Shown here piece by piece: positions 47,713-57,796 of a DNA stretch of 64,000 nucleotides. The first letter of the stretch is position 1. Each line of letters opens with the position of its first letter. The notes under the pieces are model-generated. The model was not told where the DNA came from. It saw only the letters and a list, made by a program, of their open reading frames with translations, and made no database searches. The stretch is from positions 970,089 through 1,034,088 of the forward strand of contig NZ_MSCI01000002.1 of NCBI RefSeq assembly GCF_002954585.1, given 5' to 3'. Origin of the DNA: Vibrio chagasii. Its GTDB lineage: Bacteria; Pseudomonadota; Gammaproteobacteria; Enterobacterales; Vibrionaceae. Made by a program: the position numbers and the translations under genes.

Positions 47713-47931
47713 ATGATCTCACTGTTCTTTAAATGTTTGCTTGGTGCCGCAGCGGTTTTGTTGATTGCACTGTTGTCGAAAAGTAAGAGTTTTTACATAT
47801 CAGGGCTTGTCCCTCTGTTTCCTACTTTTGCCTTGATTGCTCATTACATTGTCGGCACAGAACAAACCATGGTAGAGCTGCGTACTACCGCATTGTTTGG
47901 CCTGTTTTCTCTGGTGCCATATGCGGCGTGA
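47713..47931 (+). pseudogene. glpM: Truncated GlpM-family membrane protein
   Basis: 72 residues that align with the first two-thirds of GlpM (LLSKSKSFYISGLVPLFPTFALIAHYIVG in key parts, ending LVPYAA). Escherichia coli GlpM has 109 residues and continues with one or two more helices after the PY motif. Here a TGA follows directly and the rest is not found in the other frames. It is probably an incomplete protein, though a shortened functional form is possible. Confidence 0.75.
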
Positions 47932-47947
47932 GGGGGGCTTTTAGAAC

Positions 47948-48009
47948 GGGAATGATTACATGATAGGGATGTAATCATTCCCAAACAAAAAAGGTGGCGA
48001 GGAGCCACC
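47948..48009 (-). terminator. Two hairpins at the end of the dicarboxylate carrier transcript
   Basis: GGTGGC/GCCACC (47993-48009) is followed on the minus strand by T6 and suits termination of the convergent carrier gene. Next to it is a perfect 14-bp stem with a 7-nt loop (47948-47982; arm GGGAATGATTACAT) that lacks a T-tract. Confidence 0.65.
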
Positions 48010-48177
48010 AAAAAGGGAAATCGTTTTATTATTCTTTTTAAATGCCCGCTTAGTGATAATCTCAAGTAAATGATCGCTTCACATTGAGTGGGCTTTTTAT
48101 ACTGGCTGAGCGGGGGAACTGCAGCCAGTTAAGTCAGAGCTTTTGCTTATGCAGCTCTCTTTATCAGTGTTTACTTC

Positions 48178-49548
48178 TTACCAGAAGATCCAAGCGAACA
48201 GTGTTAGCACTAGGATACACACTAGGTTTAGAACCATACCAATTCGCATCATCTCTTTCTGCTTGATGTGACCTGAGCCAAATACAATTGCGTTGGGTGG
48301 TGTTGCTACAGGTAACATGAAGGCACATGATGCGGCGACAGCGATTAATGCAGACAGGATAACTGGCGACATGCCTAATGCTTCAGCAATGGTTGCGAAT
48401 ACTGGTACTAACAATGCTGCACTTGCTGTGTTACTCGCAAACTCTGTTAGGAATACCACGAATGCGACTACCGCTAGAATCGTTAGTAGAACACCTGCTG
48501 TCTCTAAGAAGCCACTTAGTGAGTGTGCTAGGAATACACTGGTGCCAGTCGTTTTTAGGATGTTACTTAGACAGATACCACCACCGAATAGAATCAATAC
48601 ACCCCAGTCGGTTGTCTTCTCAACATCTTTCCATTCCACCGCTCGAGAAGCGCAAAGCAGCACGATTGCACCAATCGCAACTAAGCTATCGAACTTAGAG
48701 AAACCGCCGATCATTGCGTTGATTGGCTTACCGAAAATCCATAGCGTCACGGTGAGTAGGAAGATAGACAGTGTGATTTTTTTGCTGTTTGTCCATTCTA
48801 CTGGCGCGTGGTCTAGCTCGAACTTATGGTTTAGTTTTGGCTTAGTCATAACGTAAAGAATCAACATTGCGATTGGCAATAGAATCATCGAGATTGGTAG
48901 GCCAAGTGCCATCCATTCTGTGAAGCTAAGACCAACTTCCGCAGCCGCGATAGCGTTCGGTGGGCTACCTACTAGCGTTGCGATACCACCGATAGACGCA
49001 CAGTAAGCGATACCCAATAACACGAACACGTAAGTATTGCGGTCTTCACTTTGGTCTACTTTGTTCATGATGCCAAGAACCAGAGGAAGCATCATTGCCG
49101 TTGTTGCTGTGTTAGAAATCCACATCGACAAACCAGCACTCACACCGAATAGCATGAATACCGCAACCGACATTCTGCCTTTTGCAATCAGCAGTACTTT
49201 GTCGGCAATCGCTTTATCAAGTTCTTGCTTGTTGAGCGCGGCAGCAAGAGCAAAACCACCCAAAAATAGGAAGATGATTGGGTTAGAGAAGTTCGCCAAT
49301 GCAGCGGGCGTGTTGAAGACACCAAACAGGACAGCCAAGAGTGGAACAAGCAGAGCGGTGATGCTGACATGAATAGCTTCGGTTAACCATAGAACCGCAA
49401 CGAACACGAGGATACTCAAACCAGTATTGACTTGTGATTCGAAAGGAAGGGTGTTGAGCAAGAGTGCGAACAGCGTGAAATTACCAATTAATATCATGCT
49501 GTTGCGGGTAAACAACCAATGTTTCATTGTAGTAACAAGTGCCGTCAT
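48178..49548 (-). CDS. VcINDY-like DASS-family sodium/dicarboxylate symporter
   Basis: 456 residues with 11-12 helices including two re-entrant hairpins. Both Ser-Asn-Thr signature motifs that bind sodium and substrate carboxylates are present: SNT at 145-147 and SNT at 372-374. GSPPNAI and ATPPNAI are the matching partners. Size and motifs match VcINDY of Vibrio cholerae (SLC13/DASS), which imports succinate, malate and fumarate with sodium. The malic enzyme gene 1.1 kb upstream fits C4-dicarboxylate use. Confidence 0.93.
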   Translation of the reverse strand: MTALVTTMKHWLFTRNSMILIGNFTLFALLLNTLPFESQVNTGLSILVFVAVLWLTEAIHVSITALLVPLLAVLFGVFNTPAALANFSNPIIFLFLGGFALAAALNKQELDKAIADKVLLIAKGRMSVAVFMLFGVSAGLSMWISNTATTAMMLPLVLGIMNKVDQSEDRNTYVFVLLGIAYCASIGGIATLVGSPPNAIAAAEVGLSFTEWMALGLPISMILLPIAMLILYVMTKPKLNHKFELDHAPVEWTNSKKITLSIFLLTVTLWIFGKPINAMIGGFSKFDSLVAIGAIVLLCASRAVEWKDVEKTTDWGVLILFGGGICLSNILKTTGTSVFLAHSLSGFLETAGVLLTILAVVAFVVFLTEFASNTASAALLVPVFATIAEALGMSPVILSALIAVAASCAFMLPVATPPNAIVFGSGHIKQKEMMRIGMVLNLVCILVLTLFAWIFW

Positions 49549-49735
49549 AAGGCGCTCCTTTTGTTTATCCTCGTTTATTGATGCACTCGCTTCATAGAGC
49601 CGTGCTTATTGTTTTTCGAGGAATATTGACTTCATGTAGGGTTGGGCTTTGTTGAGGGAATGTTACTTAAGTTAATAAAGGAGCGTTGGTGTGTTTTTGT
49701 GTAACAGTGGGGAAATGTGAGGCAACAAATTCAAA

Positions 49736-49755
49736 ATGTGTAGATTTCTACACAT
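49736..49755 (-). terminator. Hairpin overlapping the end of sanA
   Basis: ATGTGTAG pairs with CTACACAT around ATTT; on the minus strand TTTTG follows. The sanA stop codon (49748-49750) is inside the stem. Confidence 0.6.
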
Positions 49756-50527
49756 CGGTTTCTGAAGGGATTGAAATAGGGCTTGGAATTGGTGATGTTT
49801 CTTGTTTTGGGCTAGGTTGAATCGGCTCTTTCGGGCCAAGGAATTTCGGGGTTGTGCCCATAATATATAGGTCTAGGAATGCTTTGGTGCGAGCAAACAC
49901 TTCACGTAAACGTATGGATGTTCCAGAGTGGTGGGTTGGGCCGGAAACCGCCAAACATTGCGCGTGAATGTCATACGAGTTGGCGATGAATAGCGCTCGT
50001 TCACAGTGGAATTTTTGAGTGATGATCAGGAAGTTATCGGTATCGAAGATCTTCTTCGCACGAACAATCGAGTCTAAGGTTCTAAAGCCCGCGTAGTCGA
50101 GGTTGATACGCTCATCAGGAACCCCCGCTTTTAACAAGTCGCGCTTCATGGTCCACGGCTCATTGTAAGATCGGTGAGCGTTGTCGCCACTTAATAAAAA
50201 TTGGTCTACTTTTTCACGCTCGAACAGCTCAATGGCCGCTTCGATGCGGTGTTTATAATAGTCGTTGAGCGTTCTACCCAAATATTTGCTGGTACCCAGC
50301 ACGACGGCAACCTCAACTTCTGGCACCTCATCGATGTCATAGATGATGCGGTCTTCTGCTTGCCACGAAACCCAATAATCAATCGCAATCACCGCAGCGC
50401 TGCCTACCAAGAACACTAGGAAAGCGCCATACAGAAAACCTTGCAGCTTTTTGTATGCTTTTAGTAAGTAGTTTCGGCAAATGTGAGAATTGAATTTCAC
50501 TCTCGGCATAGTCCTTTGACTGAGCAT
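49748..50527 (-). CDS. sanA: SanA/YdcF-type DUF218 envelope protein
   Basis: 259 residues from the ATG at 50527; other in-frame starts exist at 50554 and 50509, and none has a clear ribosome binding site. One transmembrane helix (about 30-52) precedes the DUF218 domain: VAVVLGTSKYLGR, LLSGDNAHRSYNEPWTM, DYAGFRTLDSIVRAKKIF and IITQKFHCERALFIA are all SanA motifs. In Escherichia coli, SanA is an inner-membrane protein that supports the vancomycin barrier at high temperature. The Pro/Ser-rich tail is longer than usual. Confidence 0.9.
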   Translation of the reverse strand: MLSQRTMPRVKFNSHICRNYLLKAYKKLQGFLYGAFLVFLVGSAAVIAIDYWVSWQAEDRIIYDIDEVPEVEVAVVLGTSKYLGRTLNDYYKHRIEAAIELFEREKVDQFLLSGDNAHRSYNEPWTMKRDLLKAGVPDERINLDYAGFRTLDSIVRAKKIFDTDNFLIITQKFHCERALFIANSYDIHAQCLAVSGPTHHSGTSIRLREVFARTKAFLDLYIMGTTPKFLGPKEPIQPSPKQETSPIPSPISIPSETDV

Positions 50528-50600
50528 TATTTTTTGAGTTCTCGATAATACCAAATAAAAATGAGAAAAATCAGTTAAAAAGACAAGACAATGTAAAGAA

Positions 50601-50629
50601 AAAAGCCCCTGAAATGGCAGGGGCTTTTG
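50601..50629 (-). terminator. Rho-independent terminator of maeA
   Basis: AGCCCCTG pairs with CAGGGGCT, with A and T flanks that allow termination on the minus strand after maeA (and on the plus strand too). Confidence 0.88.
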
Positions 50630-50661
50630 TAAGAGTGGTATTTGAGAACAAGTACGCTCTA

Positions 50662-52350
50662 TTAGAATGCAGTACGCTTGTAGCGACGGTAAACCGGCTG
50701 CCAGAAGTGCTGGTCAATCGCTTGTTGTAGTGCTTCTTCTGTGATCTCAAGTGCAACACCTTGTTCAATCGCTTTCTTACCAACAGCAAAAGCAATCTTC
50801 TTAGATACAGTGTGGATCTCTTCCAGTGGTGGAAGTAGAGCACCAGAACCATTGATTGCTAGTGGAGAACACGTTGCCAGTGCACGGCTCGATTCCATTA
50901 GCATTTCGTCAGTGATACGTGAAGCGTTCACAGCCAACACACCAAGGCCAATACCTGGGAAGATGTAGCTGTTGTTACACTGAGCGATTGGGTAAGTTGT
51001 GCCGTTGTGAACCACTGGCTCAAATGGGCTACCTGTTGCTACTAGTGCTTTACCATCTGTCCAACGAATGATGTCGTTTGGTGTTGCTTCAACACGGCTT
51101 GTTGGGTTCGATAGTGGGAACACGATAGGGCGTTCGCAGTGAAGGTTCATCTCTTTGATCACTTCTTTGCTGAATAGACCCGGTGCACCAGATACACCAA
51201 CCAATACTGTTGGTTTAGCGTGACGAACAACGTCTAGTAGAGAGAAACCAGTACCATCGCTTTCCCAGTCTTTCGTGTTCGCGTTGGTTTGAACTAGGCG
51301 CTGTTGGAAGTCAAGCAGGTTCTGCATGCCTTCCTGTAGTAAGCCCCAACGGTCAACCATGTAAACTTGAGAACGCGCTTGGTCGTCGCTGATACCTTCA
51401 GACACCATCTGAGCAATGATCGCTTCTGCGATACCACAACCTGCTGAACCTGCACCTAGGAAGGTCACACGTTGATCAGACAGTTTGCTACCTGCTGCTT
51501 TACAAGCCGCTAGTAGAGAACCAACAGTTACCGCTGCTGTACCTTGGATATCATCGTTGAAACAACAGATACGATCTTTGTAACGCTCAAGTAGAGGCAT
51601 TGCGTTCTTCTGTGCGAAATCTTCGAACTGAACTAGCGCATCAGGCCAACGACGTTGAACCGCTTGGATGAACTCTTCAACGAATGCATCGTAATCAGCA
51701 CCTGTGATACGAGGATGACGCCAGCCCATGTACATTGGGTCAGCAAGACGTTGAGGGTTGTTTGTACCAACATCAAGTACGATTGGTAGCATGTATGCTG
51801 GGCTGATGCCGCCACACGCTGTGTATAGTGCTAGTTTACCGATTGGAATACCCATGCCACCGATACCTTGGTCTCCCAAACCAAGAATGCGCTCACCGTC
51901 CGTAACCACGATAACTTTAACATTGTGGTTTGTCGCATTATTCAGTAGATCATCGATACGATCGCGGTTCGGGTAAGAGATAAACAGACCACGACCACGA
52001 CGGTAGATATTTGAGAAGTTCTCACATGCTGCGCCAACTGTTGGCGTGTAAATGATAGGCATCATTTCAGAGATGTGGTTTTGAACTAAACGATAAAAAA
52101 GCGTTTCATTAGTGTCTTGGATGTTACGAAGGTAGATATGCTTATCCATATCACTTTCGAAGTTACAATATTGTTTATATGCACGTCCAACTTGCTCTTG
52201 GATTGTTTCCGTTGTTTCCGGTAACAAACCTTCAAGGTTAAAAGAGCTACGCTCTTCAGCAGTGAATGCGCTGCCTTTGTTTAGAAGGGGTGTACTTAGT
52301 AGAGCAGGGCCAGCATAAGGGATATATAGAGGGCGTTTATCGTTGTTCAT
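50662..52350 (-). CDS. maeA: NAD-dependent malic enzyme
   Basis: 562 residues (565 in Escherichia coli MaeA). The dinucleotide-binding motif is [14 protein letters not shown]; the catalytic Tyr lies in [12 protein letters not shown], and the Lys/Asp metal site is in [12 protein letters not shown]. It decarboxylates malate to pyruvate with NAD. It stands alone and is divergent from the HrpB-like helicase. With the dicarboxylate carrier it forms a likely malate/succinate utilisation unit. Confidence 0.96.
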   Translation of the reverse strand: MNNDKRPLYIPYAGPALLSTPLLNKGSAFTAEERSSFNLEGLLPETTETIQEQVGRAYKQYCNFESDMDKHIYLRNIQDTNETLFYRLVQNHISEMMPIIYTPTVGAACENFSNIYRRGRGLFISYPNRDRIDDLLNNATNHNVKVIVVTDGERILGLGDQGIGGMGIPIGKLALYTACGGISPAYMLPIVLDVGTNNPQRLADPMYMGWRHPRITGADYDAFVEEFIQAVQRRWPDALVQFEDFAQKNAMPLLERYKDRICCFNDDIQGTAAVTVGSLLAACKAAGSKLSDQRVTFLGAGSAGCGIAEAIIAQMVSEGISDDQARSQVYMVDRWGLLQEGMQNLLDFQQRLVQTNANTKDWESDGTGFSLLDVVRHAKPTVLVGVSGAPGLFSKEVIKEMNLHCERPIVFPLSNPTSRVEATPNDIIRWTDGKALVATGSPFEPVVHNGTTYPIAQCNNSYIFPGIGLGVLAVNASRITDEMLMESSRALATCSPLAINGSGALLPPLEEIHTVSKKIAFAVGKKAIEQGVALEITEEALQQAIDQHFWQPVYRRYKRTAF

Positions 52351-52534
52351 TGGATGCCTAATATGGGAGAAAGAGTAACTGAAAAATGATAACGGTTTAG
52401 TTATTCAATTGTAAATACTTTCTCCCCGATCTTGGCAAACAAAATGATATTCTTTCTCCCATCCCACAGTTATCGAATTCTAACGTCATAATTCGTTATA
52501 CTTTGCTCACATTTTTTCGCGGCTCTCTCTTTTT

Positions 52535-54922
52535 ATGTCTCAACTTCCCATCGATAGCTATCAAAGTACTTTCCATCAACAGATCGCCGATTCTCACCTT
52601 GTTGTAGAAGCTGAAACCGGTTCGGGTAAATCAACGCGCTTGCCAATTTGGGCATCTCAACATGGGCGTGTGCTGGTGGTTGAGCCAAGAAGAATCGCTT
52701 GTACATCGTTAGCTAAGTTTCTAGCGAAAGAATCGGGTGAGAAGCTGGGCAGCAAAGTGGGTTACGCCATCAAGCTTGAAGCGCAATACAACGAGCAGAC
52801 TGATGTAGTGTTTGTCACACCCGGTATTGCTTTACGTTGGTTAGCAGAAGATGGGCTAGCCGGCTTTGATGTGATTGTGGTGGATGAGTTTCACGAAAGG
52901 CGTTGGGACATCGACTTGCTGGTGGCGATCCTCAAGCAGAAAGCGAGTCACCGTTTGGTCATCACATCGGCAACCATCGAAGGGGAGCGTCTCGCTGATT
53001 ATCTAAAAGCGAACAGGATCAGTTGTGAGGGGCGAACTTATCAGGTTGATATCGAGCATCAAGCAAATGAATCTAGGGCTTTACCAGATAGTCGACATCT
53101 AGAGCAACGCATCGCTGAAGAAGTGAATCATCAACTTATGGCATCGCACGGCGATATCTTGGTTTTTCTTCCGGGCAAGAAAGAGATTGTGCAGTGTGAG
53201 CAAGCGTTGGCAAAACACCCAGATCTGCAAGTTGTTAAATTGCATGCATCAGTAAGTGACAAGGAGCGAGATCTCGCGCTATCTGGTCGCAACGTGGCTA
53301 ACGACGATCTCGATGGCAGAGGCTTGCGAAAGGTCATTCTCGCGACTAACGTGGCTGAAACCTCGCTGACAATTCCCGATATTGGTGTGGTAATTGATTC
53401 AGGATTAGAGAGAAGAACCGTTCAGCGTAACGGCAGAACCACTTTGATGTTGAAATCCATATCACGCGCGGGTGCTAAGCAGCGAGCAGGCCGTGCAGGT
53501 AGGGTAATGGACGGAGTTTGCGTTCGTTTGTATGGCGAACATGCAGCATTAGAGTTAGTCACGCCACCTGAGTTACAGCGTGAAGAGCTGACTGAGCTGA
53601 TGCTGGCGGCGGCATGCAGTGGTTTCACTTTGGAGAGTTTGTCTTTCCTTGATCCGATTCCAGAAAAATCGCTACACAGCGCAACACAAACTTTGTTGAC
53701 GATGGAAGCGATTGACGTCGACCATCAAATTACCGAGCACGGAAAAAAGCTTTACCCACTGCCGATTGATGCTTTGTATGCCGATATTGTTACCCGTATT
53801 AAAACTAAAGCACTCAAAGAGGCGATGGTCGATCTCACCGCCGCATTGTCTGTGCCTGCTCGTTTATATCAGTTACCCAATAATGCTGAACATTTGGAAG
53901 CGCTCGCTCAGCAAGAAAAAGAGGGGTGTGATTTAACCTTGTTGATTCAGATTGTGCGTGGTCGCAATTATCCGCACCTTGAAATCGACCAACAAGCTTT
54001 GGCGGAAGCACAAGGGCTTGCCGAGCAAATGCGTGAAGTGTTTGAGCTTCCTCAGTTGGAAGTTGCGTCTCGTTATCAACGAACGGCCCTGCTTGAAACC
54101 ATTATCAAGTTGCATCCTGAGTTGGTGTTTGTGCGCCGTTTAAAAAGAAGAGAGGCATTTGCTAACGGGTCACTAGAGGTGGTGCTTGGTCGACAAAATC
54201 GCTTTCCTGATAATGCGCAGGCTATGTTGGTGTTTGATACTCACAGCCTTCCCGGGCGAGGAGTTAAGCAGACACTGACTCTCGCAACAACCACAGCACC
54301 GATTGCACTTGATCTGATGGTTGAGGCGGAACTTGGCGAATGGCAACAGGGTGAAACAGTGGTCAATGATGATGGTGTGTTTACCGAGATGGATTTGGTG
54401 TACGCAGGTCGCACAATCTCGACAAAACTGGTTGCAGCAGAAGGTCAGTTGTCCTTAAAGCCTATCGTGGATCTGGTGGTAAGTGGTGCTCAGCTTCCTG
54501 GTTTTTCTGAGGCTCGCACTCGAGAGATCAAGCATTGGCAGCTGTACGTCAAGCTTGGGCTGGATGAGCAAACCAAGTTTACCTCCGATATCGAGCAACT
54601 GAATTTTGAATCGTGGTTTATTGAGCAGCTTGAGGTGTTAGGGGTTACCGATGTCAGTGAGCTTGAAATGTTTGATGCTTCGGACATTCCTTTTGAAGGT
54701 ATCCCTAGTTGGCTATACACAGAGTTCGCTGAAAAGTACCCGTTCTCAATCACTCTTGCTGATTTGAACTTGGAGGTTGAGTACCTTGTGGGAAGAAAGC
54801 TGGTTTACGTTCATTATCAGTCGGGCAGTAGAAAATCACCGCCGAAACGATGGGAATTACCGATTTGGTCTGGCTGGCGTATTCAGTACAAAAAGGCGAG
54901 CCGAATTATTGATATAAAATAG
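52535..54922 (+). CDS. HrpB-like DExH-box ATP-dependent helicase
   Basis: 795 residues. Walker A AETGSGKST is at 26-34, DEFH (motif II) at 117-120, the SAT motif in ITSATIEGER, and motif VI in AGAKQRAGRAGRV. HA2-type helical and OB-like regions follow. DEFH in place of DEAH is the HrpB signature. The C-terminal 300 residues differ from what I know of HrpB, so it may be an HrpB-like paralogue. A role in RNA metabolism is likely; not shown. Confidence 0.83.
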   Translation: MSQLPIDSYQSTFHQQIADSHLVVEAETGSGKSTRLPIWASQHGRVLVVEPRRIACTSLAKFLAKESGEKLGSKVGYAIKLEAQYNEQTDVVFVTPGIALRWLAEDGLAGFDVIVVDEFHERRWDIDLLVAILKQKASHRLVITSATIEGERLADYLKANRISCEGRTYQVDIEHQANESRALPDSRHLEQRIAEEVNHQLMASHGDILVFLPGKKEIVQCEQALAKHPDLQVVKLHASVSDKERDLALSGRNVANDDLDGRGLRKVILATNVAETSLTIPDIGVVIDSGLERRTVQRNGRTTLMLKSISRAGAKQRAGRAGRVMDGVCVRLYGEHAALELVTPPELQREELTELMLAAACSGFTLESLSFLDPIPEKSLHSATQTLLTMEAIDVDHQITEHGKKLYPLPIDALYADIVTRIKTKALKEAMVDLTAALSVPARLYQLPNNAEHLEALAQQEKEGCDLTLLIQIVRGRNYPHLEIDQQALAEAQGLAEQMREVFELPQLEVASRYQRTALLETIIKLHPELVFVRRLKRREAFANGSLEVVLGRQNRFPDNAQAMLVFDTHSLPGRGVKQTLTLATTTAPIALDLMVEAELGEWQQGETVVNDDGVFTEMDLVYAGRTISTKLVAAEGQLSLKPIVDLVVSGAQLPGFSEARTREIKHWQLYVKLGLDEQTKFTSDIEQLNFESWFIEQLEVLGVTDVSELEMFDASDIPFEGIPSWLYTEFAEKYPFSITLADLNLEVEYLVGRKLVYVHYQSGSRKSPPKRWELPIWSGWRIQYKKASRIIDIK

Positions 54923-55125
54923 ATAGATAAGTTTTATCTTCAAAATATTAATCAAATAGGCGCATATATGATTTTTCAGTGGTGATTATGTTACAAATTT
55001 GATTTTTATATGCCATTTTAACCAATCAAAAGGTCATAAAAGACCATTCTTCTATATCCTATTGCTATAAAGAAAGAGTTGATAGATATTGAGTATATTG
55101 TGTTGCCAAAGTGTCGGGGGACATC
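54923..55125. other. AT-rich spacer after the HrpB-like helicase
   Basis: About 200 bases, strongly AT-rich, probably containing the promoter of the next gene. GGGGGAC just before 55126 is its ribosome binding site. Confidence 0.4.
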
Positions 55126-55503
55126 ATGGATAATCAGAAAGAGACGCGTGTAGAGTTTGATTACACAACTTTTCTTGGCGCCTCGTGCAGTAAAAAATGG
55201 ACTTTTCTGGAAGCACTTACCACTATCGCTCCAGTGTTCAGTACCGTTTGGCGAGACAGCATCAAAGAGCTAGCAAGCCCAGAAGATCGCTTATGGCAAA
55301 TGGCACTAAAATCGATGTCTACGCGTAAGAGTGATGAATCGAACATCGTTACTTTGCTTAAGCTTGCCAAATTAGAAGGTATCAATGAGCTCAAAGTAGT
55401 GATGCCATATTCTCTTGAAGAAGAGCAGATTGAGTACATCGAATCGCGTAGTCATTTAGTGATTGCAGGTAATACTGGAGAAGAGTTTACTATACGACTG
55501 TAA
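55126..55503 (+). CDS. Hypothetical protein
   Basis: 125 residues from the ATG at 55126; an in-frame GTG at 55111 would add five. No signal peptide or membrane helix. The C-terminal 45 residues (GINELKVVMPYSLEEEQIEYIESRSHLVIAGNTGEEFTIRL in key parts) have an alternating strand pattern. I do not recognise a family. A terminator follows and its codon use is normal, so the gene is probably real. Confidence 0.7.
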   Translation: MDNQKETRVEFDYTTFLGASCSKKWTFLEALTTIAPVFSTVWRDSIKELASPEDRLWQMALKSMSTRKSDESNIVTLLKLAKLEGINELKVVMPYSLEEEQIEYIESRSHLVIAGNTGEEFTIRL

Positions 55504-55552
55504 GCCTTGTACCAGTGAGAGCGATGCTCAAACAAGACGGAAAACTACATGT

Positions 55553-55582
55553 AAAAAGGGCCTTAATGTTGAGGCCCTTTTT
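55553..55582. terminator. Bidirectional Rho-independent terminator
   Basis: AAGGGCCT pairs with AGGCCCTT and has A and T flanks, between the hypothetical gene and the convergent purC. Confidence 0.9.
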
Positions 55583-55614
55583 GTATCGTAACGGTGTTTA
55601 AATCGATAAGATGA

Positions 55615-56718
55615 TTAATCGATTAGCCCGTAGTCAGCACGCAATACGTCGATGATCTCTTGTTTAGGATTTTCGCTCAGTACAATCTCAGCGCCGGTAA
55701 TCTTTGCTGCGATATCAAGGTAAGTGCGAGAAAGAGACATCAGTGCATCCAATGGCAATTCATTGTCACGCGCTAGCGCTTCACGCTCTGGCATACGCTC
55801 TTTATTCAGCAGAATATCGGCATCAGGGAAGTAGTTAAGTAGGAATTGGCGGAAACCTTCTTTTGAGTTTTCAACGATGTTGCCATTGTTGTATTGCTCT
55901 GTATCCCAGATACGAGATGAGTCAGGTGTGCCCACTTCGTCCATGTAGATAAGCTTCTCTTTACCTTGTGCATCGTTCACGTAACCAAACTCAAACTTGG
56001 TATCCACGAAGGTTTGATCGACTTTTTCTAGTGCGTCACTGATGACGTTAAAGCCTTCTTTCAATAGCTTCTCATAGTGCGCGATATCGCTCTCTTGTGA
56101 GAAGTTAAATGCTGCAAAGTTATCTTGGATGTTCTGACGCGTGATGTTTACATCGTCCGCTTCTGGTACACCAGGAATGCCTTTCAAAATACCTTTAGTC
56201 GAAGGAGTGATAAGAAGCTCTGGTAGTTTCTTATCTTTCTCTAGACCTTCTGGCATTTCGATACCACAGAATTCACGCTCACCATTTGCGTACGCACGCC
56301 ACATAGAACCTGTGATGTATTGGCGACAAATAGCTTCAATCATTACTGGGCAAGCTTTTTGTACAATCCATACGAATGGGTGAGGGATATCAAGAATGTG
56401 GCTGTCAGCAAGACCGTTGTCTTTAAAAAGCTTGAACCAATGGTTAGAAATAGCATTAAGCGCAGCGCCTTTACCAGGAACACCTTTCAGGTTGCCTTCA
56501 CCACGCCAGATACAATCAAATGCAGAGATACGGTCACTGATCACCATGATAGCTAAAGGAGCATCAGGTGCTACGTCGTAGCCTTTCTCTTTAATTAGTC
56601 GTTGGCTATCTTCTTCAGTTAACCAGTAAACCGAACGAACCTTGCCACTGTGGACAGGTTTATCAGTGCGGATTGGGAGGTCATCATTTACGGCAAGAAC
56701 TTGATCAGCGAGGCTCAT
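55615..56718 (-). CDS. purC: Phosphoribosylaminoimidazole-succinocarboxamide synthase
   Basis: 367 residues, the long form seen in Vibrio (Escherichia coli PurC has 237). The SAICAR synthetase motifs are clear: [37 protein letters not shown] and [16 protein letters not shown] in key parts. It ligates aspartate to CAIR in purine synthesis. A PurR-type operator lies about 100 bases upstream. Confidence 0.96.
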   Translation of the reverse strand: MSLADQVLAVNDDLPIRTDKPVHSGKVRSVYWLTEEDSQRLIKEKGYDVAPDAPLAIMVISDRISAFDCIWRGEGNLKGVPGKGAALNAISNHWFKLFKDNGLADSHILDIPHPFVWIVQKACPVMIEAICRQYITGSMWRAYANGEREFCGIEMPEGLEKDKKLPELLITPSTKGILKGIPGVPEADDVNITRQNIQDNFAAFNFSQESDIAHYEKLLKEGFNVISDALEKVDQTFVDTKFEFGYVNDAQGKEKLIYMDEVGTPDSSRIWDTEQYNNGNIVENSKEGFRQFLLNYFPDADILLNKERMPEREALARDNELPLDALMSLSRTYLDIAAKITGAEIVLSENPKQEIIDVLRADYGLID

Positions 56719-56797
56719 TTAGACATTCCTATCTTTTATCAAACGTCATACAGAGAAGTGCAATGTGCACATGATTAGACGGGCATTATACCCAATC

Positions 56798-56833
56798 TAA
56801 CGTTTGCTTCCAGAGAAAAAGCAAACGTTTGCT
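56798..56833. promoter_or_regulatory. PurR operator (PUR box) upstream of purC
   Basis: AGCAAACGTTTGCT (56820-56833) is a near-perfect PUR box palindrome (GCAAACGTTTGC core). A second half-like site, AACGTTTGCTT, is at 56799-56809. Repression of purC by PurR with hypoxanthine or guanine is expected. Confidence 0.85.
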
Positions 56834-56955
56834 AAATCTGCTAATCAAATAAAAACCCCTGCCTAACTATCCACCAAATTTAAGGCGAATCGTAGGGCAG
56901 GGGAAGGCAGTATATTTGGACTATATTACTGAGCTATCTAGTTGAGCGATGTTGC

Positions 56956-57363
56956 TTAGTGAATGCGCTCTGAGTTGGCATCCATGAAGAAAACTTCACA
57001 CTGGAAACGCATACCTAATGTTCTTAAGTATTGTTGGCTAAATTGATCAATTGACGCGCTAGCAACGATCGCACTCGCATTTTTAGAGCGGATCGCTTTC
57101 TCTACTGTTTCAGCTTCGGTCATTTGGTGAGAAGCTTTCATATGAATAACCCGGTCGCAGCATACGTTATGTTTCTGCAGTTGCTTAGCGGATGGTCGTG
57201 GTGTTTGCGCCGTAAATAGTAGCCATTGATGTTGATTGGACAGCAACGCCATTTTTGCAAATAACACTTCATCAGATGAATGATGAGCTGAGCGAGAAGC
57301 TGATGCAAATGCGCCGTGAATTAGCGGGCTAGAGTGTTGTGCTTTAACGTGTGCTTGAATCAT
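56956..57363 (-). CDS. SulA-like SOS cell-division inhibitor
   Basis: 135 residues. The central part (LLSNQHQWLLFTAQTPRPS, then VEKAIRSKNASAIVAS) follows the SulA pattern of the RecA-like fold that binds FtsZ, but the similarity is weak and the protein is shorter than Escherichia coli SulA (169). The strongest support is the LexA box 22 bases before the start. The start at 57363 has AAGGA at a good distance. It would block FtsZ assembly after DNA damage. It could alternatively be a divergent relative with another SOS role. Confidence 0.75.
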   Translation of the reverse strand: MIQAHVKAQHSSPLIHGAFASASRSAHHSSDEVLFAKMALLSNQHQWLLFTAQTPRPSAKQLQKHNVCCDRVIHMKASHQMTEAETVEKAIRSKNASAIVASASIDQFSQQYLRTLGMRFQCEVFFMDANSERIH

Positions 57364-57384
57364 TTTGCTGTCCTTATATACATG

Positions 57385-57400
57385 CTGTATGTGTATACAG
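57385..57400 (-). promoter_or_regulatory. LexA (SOS) box upstream of the SulA-like gene
   Basis: CTGTATGTGTATACAG has the full CTG-N10-CAG form with a mostly TA-alternating centre. It lies directly before the ribosome binding site of the SulA-like gene. Confidence 0.88.
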
Positions 57401-57560
57401 TAGTTTTTGTTACTTATAAGATCAAGCGTTTTTTGCGGGATTATTGGACGATTTCTTATGTTGAAATGAGGTTTTTGTAATTAAGATATTGAAATTATTA
57501 GATAAATTAAATTTGAATGATTTTGCTATTTTGTCTCATAAATGGAAAAAATGTGAGCTT

Positions 57561-57613
57561 TATACAGGTGTATACAGTAGTTTTCTGTCAAAACCACTGT
57601 ATACACCTGTATA
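57561..57613. repeat. Long perfect inverted repeat with LexA-half-site-like arms
   Basis: Arms of 18 bp (57561-57578 and 57596-57613) are perfect complements, starting TATACAGGTGTATACAGT. Inside the loop GTTTT/AAAAC can extend the stem after one mismatch. The left arm and what follows share a 17-base direct repeat (GTGTATACAGTAGTTTT) with the LexA box region at 57391-57407. Confidence 0.85.
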
Positions 57614-57741
57614 GAAGATAAGAAGATAAGAAGATAAGAAGATAAGAAGATAAGAAGATAAGAAGATAAGAAGATAAGAAGATAAGAAGATAAGAAGATA
57701 AGAAGATAAGAAGATAAGAAGATAAGAAGATAAGAAGATAA
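57614..57741. repeat. Tandem repeat of GAAGATAA, 16 perfect copies
   Basis: 128 bases made of exactly 16 identical 8-bp units, starting at the base after the long inverted repeat. The unit is not a multiple of three and no gene covers it. Copy number probably varies between strains. Confidence 0.95.
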
Positions 57742-57756
57742 ACGCTGGGCACAAAA

Positions 57757-57775
57757 AAAGCGCCTAAGGCGCTTT
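57757..57775 (-). terminator. Rho-independent terminator of the small Cys protein gene
   Basis: AAAGCGCC pairs with GGCGCTTT around TAA; on the minus strand a run of seven T follows. Confidence 0.88.
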
Positions 57776-57796
57776 CTTATATTTCAATGGTGTAGC

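Noticed and set aside
48293-48856. 187-codon plus-strand frame
   Set aside because: Antisense of the VcINDY-like gene with an unnatural composition rich in Thr, Asn and Ala.
57614-57741. A CRISPR-like array
   Set aside because: The units are contiguous, with no spacers and no cas genes nearby; it is a simple tandem repeat.
57560-57754. Minus-strand frame reading repeated LLIFLSSY
   Set aside because: It is the translation of the octamer repeat and would vary with copy number; no start signal.
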